The notes under the pieces were generated by a model. That model was given only the letters and a program-made list of their open reading frames with translations. It had not been told where the DNA came from and made no database searches. Of a stretch of DNA of 39,329 bases, positions 32,499 through 39,329 are shown one piece after another. Both the position numbers and the translations under genes were made by a program. The stretch's first letter is position 1; the number at the start of each line of letters is the position of its first letter. Source of the DNA: CAZOWW01 sp964583765 (lineage in GTDB: Bacteria > Actinomycetota > Actinomycetes > Actinomycetales > Kineosporiaceae); assembly GCA_964583765.1 (NCBI GenBank), contig CAZOWW010000044.1:1-39329 (forward strand). Direction: 5' to 3'.

Positions 32499-32510
32499 TA
32501 CCGTACCTGG
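32499..32510 (+). promoter_or_regulatory. Candidate leaderless promoter -10 for tetR (TACCGT-N6-ATG)
   Basis: TACCGT at 32499-32504 is followed 6 bases later by ATG, with no ribosome site. GACTGT at 32476-32481, 17 bases upstream, could be the -35 and lies inside the operator, which would allow autorepression. Confidence 0.5.
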
Positions 32511-33116
32511 ATGGCGAACATGCGGGGCCGCAACCGGGATCCCGGGATCGATGCCCGTGTTCTGGCTGCGGCGCGCCGACAGCTGTCCCGCCACGGCTAC
32601 GAAGCGATGTCCGTCTCCGCCGTGGCCGCAGAGGCCGGCACGACCCGTCAGGCCCTCTACCGGCGTTGGAACACGAAGGCCGCGCTGGCGGAGGCAGCGA
32701 TCGGCACTCTGGCCGAGGGACTCGTCAGCGATACCGGGAGGGGAGACACCGGGCCCGATGCCTTCGCGGATCTGGTCCGCGAGCTGAGTGACTTTCAACA
32801 GGGGGTCTCCCGCGAGGGGCGGCTCTCCCTGGTGGGCACGATGCTGCAGGACACCACGGACCCGGATGCCCGGGCCCGCTACCGTCGCTGTGTCGTCCGA
32901 CCGCGCCGGGAGCGGCTACGAAGGATCCTCGGGCGTGCCCTCACCGACGGACTCCTGGACGCCGATGCCGATCTGGAGGTCGCCCTGACGATGGCGACCG
33001 GATCGTGGTACGGCCGGGCCCTGGCGGGTGCGGAGGTCCCGCCCGACTGGCCCTACCGCGTCGCGGCCCTGCTCTGGCGCTCGCTCGGCGGCGAACCCCC
33101 GCCGCCGGCCAGCTGA
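32511..33116 (+). CDS. TetR/AcrR family transcriptional regulator
   Basis: Repressor of 201 residues. The N-terminal helix-turn-helix is at about 15-60: VLAAARRQLSRHGYEAMSVS, then VAAEAGTTRQALYRRW with the recognition helix. The C-terminal ligand domain has a TetR_C-like pattern (QQGVSREGRL, PRRERLRRILGRAL). It probably controls the divergent monooxygenase-TMEM175 pair through the 21-base operator between them, and itself. ATG 32511 fits a leaderless start; ATG 32520 is in frame. Confidence 0.86.
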   Translation: MANMRGRNRDPGIDARVLAAARRQLSRHGYEAMSVSAVAAEAGTTRQALYRRWNTKAALAEAAIGTLAEGLVSDTGRGDTGPDAFADLVRELSDFQQGVSREGRLSLVGTMLQDTTDPDARARYRRCVVRPRRERLRRILGRALTDGLLDADADLEVALTMATGSWYGRALAGAEVPPDWPYRVAALLWRSLGGEPPPPAS

Positions 33117-33148
33117 TCGTCCGAGAGGCACCCTCGTCCGCACTCCGG

Positions 33149-33221
33149 TGGGCCCGGCCGGGATCGAACCGACGACTTCCGCGGTGTAAGCGCGGCGCTC
33201 TGCCAGCTGAGCTACAGGCCC
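33149..33221 (-). tRNA. tRNA-Val (anticodon UAC)
   Basis: Seventy-three bases fold into a cloverleaf: acceptor GGGCCTG pairs with CGGGCCC (one G-U), followed by the D-arm TAGCTCAGC. The anticodon loop CTTACAC has TAC at 33188-33186, and the T-arm has GGTTCGATCC. Position 73 is A. CCA is not encoded. It reads GUA (and GUG by wobble) valine codons. Confidence 0.95.
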
Positions 33222-33280
33222 CAGCGGCGACCCGCACCGTGGACGACCACGGCCCGCGCCACCGCGTGCACGACGCCGCG

Positions 33281-33739
33281 TCAGAGCGCGGCGATCGCCT
33301 CCTCGTACGCGGCCAGGGGACGGGCTTGTCCCGCCGGATTCACCACACTCCAGCGCAGGACACCCTCCTTGTCGATCAGGAAGGTTCCCCGTTCGGCCCG
33401 GCCGCCCTCGCTATTGAACACCCCGAAGGTGCTCGACACAGCCCCATGCGGCCAGAAGTCGGACAGAAGCGGGAACTCGTACCCCTCGGTCTCGGCGAAC
33501 GCCCGCAAGGTGAACATGGGGTCGCAGGAGATACCCACGACCTGGACGCCGTCCGTGGTGAAGATCTTCAGGTTGTCACGGATCTCACACAGCTCGCCGG
33601 TGCAGATCCCCGAGAAGGCGAAGGGGAAGAAGACCAGTACGACTGGCTGGCGGTCACGGAAATCCGACAGCCGCACCGTCTGGCCGTGCTGGTCCTTGAG
33701 CTCGAAATCCGGCGCGGTCGTGCCGATCTCGATCGTCAT
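33281..33739 (-). CDS. ahpE: AhpE-type peroxiredoxin
   Basis: Thiol peroxidase of 152 residues reducing peroxides in the cytoplasm. The peroxidatic Cys is C46 in PFAFSGICTGEL, matching the AhpE pattern PFAF(T/S)GxC. An additional C51 lies five residues on, and another Cys is in VVGISCDP. Mycobacterial AhpE is described as one-Cys, so C51 may serve as a resolving Cys here. ATG 33739 follows GAGAGGAC. It lies next to DUF3052 and aceE, as in mycobacteria (Rv2238c-Rv2241). Confidence 0.9.
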   Translation of the reverse strand: MTIEIGTTAPDFELKDQHGQTVRLSDFRDRQPVVLVFFPFAFSGICTGELCEIRDNLKIFTTDGVQVVGISCDPMFTLRAFAETEGYEFPLLSDFWPHGAVSSTFGVFNSEGGRAERGTFLIDKEGVLRWSVVNPAGQARPLAAYEEAIAAL

Positions 33740-33892
33740 GGCCGTCCTCTCGTCGACGTGGCGCGCCCGCCGCCCCCTGAGGCGGCCCTGGACGCGATCC
33801 CGAGAGCCCAGTCTGACAGCACCTGCGCGCCGTACGCGCGACGACATGGCGCCGCCGCCGGACGGCACACCAGGTGCTGCGACCCGGCAGGA

Positions 33893-34321
33893 CTAGCGGC
33901 GCCCGCCTCGCGGGGTCGCCAGACGAGTACCGGTCCAGTCCCGTCCGGCGCTGATGGTCGAGGTGGCGTGGAGTCCCGCGGTGGGGGCAGCCTCCTCGAT
34001 CTCACTCGGCTCGACGTGACCGTCCCGGCCGGCCTTGGGAGTGAGCAGCCAGACCGCTCCGCCCTCGGCGAGGTTCGTGAGGGCGTCCATGAGCCCGTCG
34101 ACGAGATCCCCGTCGCCGTCCCGCCACCAGAACAGGACGATGTCGACGACCTCCTGCACGTCCTCGTCGACGATCTCGTTGCCGGTCAGCCTGCGGATGT
34201 CGGAACGGAGCTCGTCGTCCGTGTCGTCGTCGTTGCCGAACTCTTGGACGACTTGGCCTGCCTTGAGGCCGAGACGGCTCGCCATCGACTGTTCCGCCGC
34301 GGACTCCGCGGTCGTGCCCAC
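33893..34321 (-). CDS. DUF3052 family protein
   Basis: Protein of 142 residues matching DUF3052, conserved in actinobacteria next to aceE. Features are a Ser/Ala-rich N-terminus, LGLKAGQVVQEFGND, an acidic middle (DDDTDDELRSD) and VDIVLFWWRDGDGDL. The family is of unknown function. The GTG at 34321 follows GGAGGG with 8 bases between. Divergent from aceE. Candidate -10 TAGCGT on the minus strand lies at 34411-34416. Confidence 0.85.
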   Translation of the reverse strand: MGTTAESAAEQSMASRLGLKAGQVVQEFGNDDDTDDELRSDIRRLTGNEIVDEDVQEVVDIVLFWWRDGDGDLVDGLMDALTNLAEGGAVWLLTPKAGRDGHVEPSEIEEAAPTAGLHATSTISAGRDWTGTRLATPRGGRR

Positions 34322-34854
34322 CTGGATGCCCTCCTCACGGGCCCGCCCTGCGCGGACCACCTGCCACGCGCCAGCTTCAGCACGTGTTCCTGATCACATC
34401 TGTGGCGACCACGCTAGTGCGTAGACGCCGTCTGTGGAATGCCTCTTTCCCTGAGGTTCGGCCCTGCGACGTGCCAGGGGCCGGACCGGCTCCTCGACCG
34501 TCCGCCACCTGCGGCCGACCTCGAAGCTTGTCCAGCCTGTCACGCTAGTGCACTGGACGCCCACCTCTCCGCACAACCGCGGATCGGCGCGCGACCGCCT
34601 GTCCAGGTTCATCGGCCGTTCCGGCAGCATCTTGAGCCACTACTCCCCGGGGAAGGGGCCATCGGTCCCCCGCGAAGGGGCCGTCCACCCCCCGCGAGCG
34701 GCCACGCGCACGGTCACCGGACCCGCGGACCCACCCCCGCCGGCCCCGCCCGGACCCACCCGAACCGGGTCCGCCGCTCCGCCGAGGTGACGACCCGACC
34801 CCCACAGGCCAGGATGGTTCCGACGCGCGATGGACAGCAGAGAGGAAGGCCGAC
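34322..34854. other. Divergent promoter region between DUF3052 and aceE
   Basis: No gene. Contains an 11-base direct repeat CACGCTAGTGC at 34410-34420 and 34541-34551; each copy carries TAGCGT on the minus strand (a TAnnnT -10). Around 34650-34700 there are repeated GAAGGGGCC and CCCCCCGCGA blocks. The aceE ribosome site AGGAAGG is at 34842-34848. Confidence 0.4.
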
Positions 34855-37602
34855 GTGGCCGGACGTGAGGAAGCGGGGCCGATTCTCAACGGGTTGCCCA
34901 GCCAGCTCCCCGACATCGATCCCGAGGAGACTCGCGAGTGGCTCGACTCGTTGGACTCCGCGGTCGACGAGCGCGGACGCCAGCGTGCTCGCTACCTCAT
35001 GCTCGCGATGCTCCAGCGGGCCCGCGAGCGGGGCGTCGGCGTGCCGAGCCTGACCACGACCGACTACATCAACACGATCCCCCCCGAGGCCGAGCCCTGG
35101 TTCCCGGGGGACGAGGAGACCGAGCGCGCCTACCGCCGCTGGATCCGCTGGAACGCCGCGATCATGGTGCACCGGGCGCAGCGTCCCGAGATCGCGGTCG
35201 GCGGCCACATCTCGACCTACGCCTCCTCCTCGACCCTCTACGAGGTCGGGTTCAACCACTTCTTCCGGGGCAAGGACCACCCGGGGGGCGGTGACCAGGT
35301 GTTCCTGCAGGGGCACGCCTCCCCGGGCATCTACGCCCGCGCCTTCCTGGAGGGCCGGCTCACCACCGACCAGCTCGACGGGTTCCGGCAGGAGCGCTCG
35401 CACGCTGGCGGCGGCCTCCCCTCGTACCCCCACCCGCGCCTGATGCCCGACTTCTGGGAGTTCCCCACGGTCTCCATGGGGCTCGGCCCGGTGAACGCGA
35501 TCCACCAGGCCCAGTTCAACAAGTACCTGCACGGCCGCGGCATCAAGGACACCTCGGGCCAGCACGTCTGGGCATTCCTCGGGGACGGCGAGATGGACGA
35601 GCCCGAGGCCCGGGGCGCGCTCCAGCTGGCCGCTTTCGAGGAGCTGGACAACCTCACCTTCGTGGTGAACTGCAACCTGCAGCGGCTTGACGGCCCGGTG
35701 CGCGGGAACGGGAAGATCATCCAGGAGCTGGAGGCCTTCTTCCGCGGCGCCGGCTGGAACGTGATCAAGGTCATCTGGGGTCGCAGCTGGGACCCGCTGC
35801 TGGCCGCCGACCGGGACCAGGCCCTGGTCAACCTCATGAACACGACCCCGGACGGCGACTACCAGACCTTCCGGGCCGAGAGCGGCGCCTACATCCGGGA
35901 GCACTTCTTCGGACGGGACCCCCGCACCCTCAAGCTCGTGGAGAGCTGGTCGGACGCCGACATCTGGACCCTGCGCCGGGGCGGGCACGACTACCGCAAG
36001 GTGTTCGCCGCCTACAAGGCCGCGGTCGAGCACACCGGGCAGCCCACGGTGATCCTGGCCAAGACGATCAAGGGTTGGGCGCTGGGCCCCTCGTTCGCCG
36101 GTCGCAACGCCACCCACCAGATGAAGAAGCTGCGCCTGGACGACCTGAAGTCGCTGCGGGACCGGCTCGGCATCCCGATCTCGGACGCGCAGCTCGAGGA
36201 GAACCCGTACCTGCCGCCGTACTTCCACCCCGGGGAGAACCACCCGACGCTCAAGTACCTGCGTGACCGTCGCCGCAAGCTCGGCGGCCCCGTCCCCGAG
36301 CGCCGGGTCACCGCACCTGCGCTCAAGCTCCCCGAGGACGCCGCCTACGAGGGCGCGCTGCGGGGCTCGGGCAAGCAGCCGGTCGCCACGACGATGGCCT
36401 TCGTCCGCCTGCTCAAGGACCTCATGAGGGACAAGGAGTTCGGCCCGCGCGTGGTCCCGGTGATCCCCGACGAGGCCCGGACCTTCGGCATGGACTCGTT
36501 CTTCCCGTCCGCCAAGATCTACAACCCGCACGGGCAGAACTACACCTCGGTCGACCGCGACCTCATGCTCGCCTACAAGGAGTCCGAGAGCGGGCAGATC
36601 CTGCACGTGGGGATCAACGAGGCCGGGGCGACGGCCGCCTTCACGGCGGCAGGCACCGCCTACGCCACGCACGGCGAGCCGATGATCCCGATCTACATCT
36701 TCTACTCGATGTTCGGCTTCCAGCGCACCGGGGACGCCCTCTGGGCCGCCGCGGACCAGATGACCCGGGGCTTCCTCATCGGGGCGACGGCCGGGCGCAC
36801 GACGCTCACCGGGGAGGGTCTGCAGCACGCCGACGGGCACTCCCCGTTGCTCGCCTCGACCAACCCGGCGGTCGAGACCTACGACCCGGCCTACGGGTAC
36901 GAGATCGCCCACATCATGCGGGACGGTCTGCGTCGCATGTACGGGGAGTCCGCCGAGAACGTCTTCTACTACCTCACCGTCTACAACGAGCCGATCCTGC
37001 AGCCGGCCGAGCCGGAGGGCCTGGACGTCGAGGGCGTGCTGCGCGGGCTCTACCTCCTGCAGCCGGGCACCGGGGTCGAGGGCGCGACCGCACCCCGGGC
37101 GCAGGTGCTGGCCTCCGGGGTCGCCGTGCCGTGGGCGCTCGAGGCACAGACGCTGCTGCGGGAGGACTGGGGCGTGCAGGCGGACGTGTGGAGCGTCACG
37201 AGCTGGACCCAGCTGCGCCGGGACGCCCTGCGGGCGGACGAGGCGGCGTTCACCAACCCGGACGGCCAGGCTCCGGTGCCCTTCGTCACCCAACGGCTGA
37301 CGGGCGCTCCCGGGCCCGTGGTCGCGGTGAGCGACTACATGCGTGCGGTGCCTGACCAGATCCAGCCCTGGATCAGCCAGGACTTCGCCTCACTGGGCAC
37401 GGACGGCTTCGGCCTGTCCGACACCCGCGCGGCGACCCGGCGCTGGTTCAAGGTCGACGGACCCTCGATCGCCACGCGCACGCTCTACCAACTGGCGCTA
37501 CGCGGTGAGGTGGACCGGTCCGTGGTCCGTCAGGCCATCGAGCGGTACCGCCTCGAGGACGTCACGGCAGGCACGACCGGCAGCGCCGGCGGCGAGGCCT
37601 GA
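34855..37602 (+). CDS. aceE: Pyruvate dehydrogenase E1 component, homodimeric type
   Basis: Protein of 915 residues, thiamine-diphosphate-dependent decarboxylase of the pyruvate dehydrogenase complex, feeding acetyl units to lipoyl-E2. Homodimeric AceE pattern throughout: N-terminal EETREWLDSLD, GGHISTYASSSTLYEVG, HASPGIYARAFLEGRL, and the ThDP motif AFLGDGEMDEPEARG with a downstream NCNLQRLDGPVRGN. The C-terminal domain has INEAGATAAFTAAGTAYA. Length fits the family. The GTG at 34855 follows AGGAAGG. A 16-bp hairpin follows its stop. In mycobacteria the equivalent gene (Rv2241) neighbours ahpE and DUF3052 as here. Confidence 0.95.
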   Translation: MAGREEAGPILNGLPSQLPDIDPEETREWLDSLDSAVDERGRQRARYLMLAMLQRARERGVGVPSLTTTDYINTIPPEAEPWFPGDEETERAYRRWIRWNAAIMVHRAQRPEIAVGGHISTYASSSTLYEVGFNHFFRGKDHPGGGDQVFLQGHASPGIYARAFLEGRLTTDQLDGFRQERSHAGGGLPSYPHPRLMPDFWEFPTVSMGLGPVNAIHQAQFNKYLHGRGIKDTSGQHVWAFLGDGEMDEPEARGALQLAAFEELDNLTFVVNCNLQRLDGPVRGNGKIIQELEAFFRGAGWNVIKVIWGRSWDPLLAADRDQALVNLMNTTPDGDYQTFRAESGAYIREHFFGRDPRTLKLVESWSDADIWTLRRGGHDYRKVFAAYKAAVEHTGQPTVILAKTIKGWALGPSFAGRNATHQMKKLRLDDLKSLRDRLGIPISDAQLEENPYLPPYFHPGENHPTLKYLRDRRRKLGGPVPERRVTAPALKLPEDAAYEGALRGSGKQPVATTMAFVRLLKDLMRDKEFGPRVVPVIPDEARTFGMDSFFPSAKIYNPHGQNYTSVDRDLMLAYKESESGQILHVGINEAGATAAFTAAGTAYATHGEPMIPIYIFYSMFGFQRTGDALWAAADQMTRGFLIGATAGRTTLTGEGLQHADGHSPLLASTNPAVETYDPAYGYEIAHIMRDGLRRMYGESAENVFYYLTVYNEPILQPAEPEGLDVEGVLRGLYLLQPGTGVEGATAPRAQVLASGVAVPWALEAQTLLREDWGVQADVWSVTSWTQLRRDALRADEAAFTNPDGQAPVPFVTQRLTGAPGPVVAVSDYMRAVPDQIQPWISQDFASLGTDGFGLSDTRAATRRWFKVDGPSIATRTLYQLALRGEVDRSVVRQAIERYRLEDVTAGTTGSAGGEA

Positions 37603-37610
37603 GACACCGT

Positions 37611-37649
37611 CGTTCGTGCGGTCGCCCGCAGCCGGCGGCCGCACGAACG
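37611..37649 (+). terminator. Hairpin terminator after aceE
   Basis: Perfect 11-bp stem CGTTCGTGCGG / CCGCACGAACG, extendable by a wobble and four more pairs to a 7-base loop, 9 bases after the aceE stop. No T-tract. Confidence 0.7.
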
Positions 37650-37737
37650 AGCAAGCCGTCCCCGAGGGGTTCGTCGGACGCTGAAGGACTCGTCGGACGC
37701 GCGGTCCTGGCCGGTGGAGATCGGTCCTGACGGCGTC

Positions 37738-38418
37738 TCAGACTCGGGGGAAGGTGCGCGAACGGGACGAGGACTCCCGCAGGTCGATCTCGTGCCCTGC
37801 CTCCACCCGGGCGAGCGCCCGGCCGAGATCCGCCCGCAGCGCCGCGACCTGAGCCGTGTCCGGATGCCCGGAGAGTGCCTCGAGGTGACGCCGGGCCTCA
37901 CCGGCGCGACCCATCTCCAGGGCGGCCTCGACGAGTTCCCGCGCCGCGGACAGGTCGTGCTCGCGGGGGCGCCAGTGGCCCACCCCGAGGTTCACCGCGT
38001 CGGGAGCACACCCGGCCTCGCGCAGCATGTGCAGTCCGTACGCCAGTGCCCGGCCCGAAGGGTCGCGGTCCGCGGCGGTGGCGAGACGACGCAATGCCGC
38101 GTCCCGGTCGTCGATCAGGGAGAGCCGGGCCATCTCGACGAGCGGGTACCAGGCCCGGCCGGAGTGCGCGAGTTCCTCGGCGAGCGCCCACACCGCGTCG
38201 TCCGCCGCCCGCGCCCGCTCCCGGGGGGTGTGACCTGCCGCCGCGTGGCGGCGGACCCGATCAGCGAGACCGGCGAAGGCCTCGACGTCGTTGGGGTTCT
38301 CCTCCAGAGCATGACGGAGGCCACGTTCCGTGTTGACCTGGACGGATCCGCTCTCCGCCGGCACGCCTTCCGACGCCCCGGCCCGCACCCGCCACCGCAA
38401 GCGTTCCAGCGCCCGCAT
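37738..38418 (-). CDS. Hypothetical alpha-helical protein (TPR-like)
   Basis: Protein of 226 residues, almost entirely alpha-helical and Ala/Arg/Glu-rich. Helix pairs such as GLRHALEENPNDVEAFAGLA and ARRHLEALSGHPDTAQVAAL have the ENPND-type turn of tetratricopeptide repeats, so it may be a TPR-like scaffold. No catalytic motif. ATG 38418 follows GGGAGG. It converges with aceE and is divergent from the PPK2 gene. Family not recognised further. Confidence 0.7.
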   Translation of the reverse strand: MRALERLRWRVRAGASEGVPAESGSVQVNTERGLRHALEENPNDVEAFAGLADRVRRHAAAGHTPRERARAADDAVWALAEELAHSGRAWYPLVEMARLSLIDDRDAALRRLATAADRDPSGRALAYGLHMLREAGCAPDAVNLGVGHWRPREHDLSAARELVEAALEMGRAGEARRHLEALSGHPDTAQVAALRADLGRALARVEAGHEIDLRESSSRSRTFPRV

Positions 38419-38567
38419 CCTGACCTCCCGATCCCGGCAACGCCCGAGTCCTGCAGACTCCACCGTTTGTCCGGTCTGTCCCACGACAGTAGTCGGACAC
38501 CCAAGTACTGGCTAACCACACAGCCGTGTCGCTTGCCAGATCCCCCTCACAGGGGTGGAGTGATGAC

Positions 38568-39329
38568 ATGGCACGCGACCAGTCCCCCCGACCCGGATCA
38601 CAGCCTGTCACAGACAGTTCACGCAAAGCGGCGACCGCGCCCGAGCACACGCCGGGACCTCGGCACCACGACGGTACGACCCCCAAGCCCGCCAAGCTCC
38701 CCCGGGGGCTCTACGAGAGCGAGCTGCTCCGGCTGCAGGGCGAACTCGTCGCAGTTCAGGAATGGGTCCGCGCCCGGGGCAAACGCCTCGTCATCATCTT
38801 CGAGGGTCGGGACGCGGCGGGCAAGGGCAGCACCATCAAGCGGGTCACCGAATTCCTCAACCCCCGGGTGGCCCGAATCGTTGCGCTACCGGTGCCTACT
38901 GAGCGTGAACGAACTCAGTGGTACTTCCAGCGGTACATCCAGCATCTGCCGGCCGCCGGGGAGATCGTCCTGCTCGACCGTTCCTGGTACAACCGGGCCG
39001 GGGTGGAGCGGGTCATGGGCTTCTGCACGGCCGAGGAGCACCGCCTGTTCCTGCGTCAGTGCCCCGCCTTCGAGCGCATGCTCGTCGAGGACGGGATCCT
39101 GCTGCGCAAGTACTGGTTCTCGGTCAGCGACGAGGAGCAGGAACGCCGCTTCCGCTCGCGGATCGAGGATCCGTTGCGCCGGTGGAAGTTCTCCCCGAAC
39201 GACCTGCTCACCCGGGAACGGTGGGTCGACTTCTCCCGGGCCAAGGACGAGATGTTCGTGCACACGGACATCCCAGAGGCCCCCTGGTACGTGGTGGAGG
39301 CCGAGGTCAAACGGCACGCCCGGATCAAC
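38568..39329 (+). CDS. ppk2: Polyphosphate kinase 2 (3' truncated by the window)
   Basis: First 254 residues of a PPK2-family enzyme, which moves phosphate between polyphosphate and nucleoside diphosphates. Walker A is EGRDAAGKGST (79-89) and Walker B is LLDRSWYNRAG. The lid region (FLRQCPAFERMLVEDG) and RFRSRIEDPLRRWKFSP are typical of class I PPK2. An N-terminal extension of about 40 residues is Pro/Thr-rich. ATG 38568 has GGAG about 7 bases upstream. The frame is open to the last base, so the C-terminus is outside the window. A small CCCCT/AGGGG inverted repeat precedes it (about 38541-38555). Confidence 0.93.
   Translation, partial: MARDQSPRPGSQPVTDSSRKAATAPEHTPGPRHHDGTTPKPAKLPRGLYESELLRLQGELVAVQEWVRARGKRLVIIFEGRDAAGKGSTIKRVTEFLNPRVARIVALPVPTERERTQWYFQRYIQHLPAAGEIVLLDRSWYNRAGVERVMGFCTAEEHRLFLRQCPAFERMLVEDGILLRKYWFSVSDEEQERRFRSRIEDPLRRWKFSPNDLLTRERWVDFSRAKDEMFVHTDIPEAPWYVVEAEVKRHARIN

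Noticed and set aside
33149..33221. tRNA-Val as a proven integration site
   Set aside because: I found no second copy of the tRNA 3' end in the window, and no integrase gene, so attachment sites cannot be called.
34714..37293. 859-codon open frame on the minus strand
   Set aside because: Antisense shadow of aceE, with no recognisable domain.
1..39329. Insertion sequences or transposases
   Set aside because: No transposase, integrase or terminal inverted-repeat pair bounding a gene was seen.

Overview
The window is high-GC DNA with strong G/C at third codon positions, frequent GTG starts and clear Shine-Dalgarno sites mixed with leaderless-looking starts. Its core genes (AhpE peroxiredoxin, DUF3052, homodimeric-type AceE, C4 zinc-ribbon, Nif3-like protein) are typical of Actinobacteria. 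I cannot name the genus. The centre of the window is a complete-looking molybdenum nitrogenase operon on the minus strand (14055-24231), in the order nifH-nifD-nifK-nifE-nifN-nifB-[2Fe-2S] ferredoxin-nifV.

Layout. 1-4710: 3' part of a secreted CBM2-GH5 cellulase, a PilZ protein, a two-domain VOC protein and a group II PLP decarboxylase. 4823-8405: a sulfur operon (DUF1737, rhodanese, metZ) divergent from a gabT-like aminotransferase. 8523-12880: a conserved actinobacterial block (histidine phosphatase, zinc ribbon, Nif3-like, class I aminotransferase). 12985-13905: an SGNH hydrolase. 14055-24231: nif operon. 24232-24904: a long nifH leader/promoter region rich in inverted repeats. 24905-33116: accessory genes (secreted HAF-repeat-like protein, methyltransferase, ABC exporter plus D-2-hydroxyacid dehydrogenase operon, small Cys protein, VOC, TMEM175 channel, monooxygenase divergent from a TetR regulator). 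33149-39329: tRNA-Val, ahpE, DUF3052, aceE, a hypothetical protein and a truncated PPK2.

How the nif genes work together. NifH is the Fe protein and NifDK the MoFe protein. NifB builds the NifB-co precursor, NifEN is the scaffold on which it matures to FeMo-co, and NifV supplies homocitrate. The thioredoxin-like [2Fe-2S] ferredoxin resembles the one that accompanies Clostridium pasteurianum nitrogenase. NifD carries the roughly 50-residue insertion of Clostridium-type (group II) alpha subunits, NifK is short, and the gene order H-D-K-E-N-B-V recalls C. pasteurianum rather than Frankia. No nifX, nifU, nifS, nifW or nifZ is present here, so Fe-S assembly would rely on genes elsewhere. The nif operon and accessory genes sit between two blocks that lie close together in Mycobacterium (Rv2228c-Rv2231c and Rv2238c-Rv2241), which suggests acquisition at this locus.
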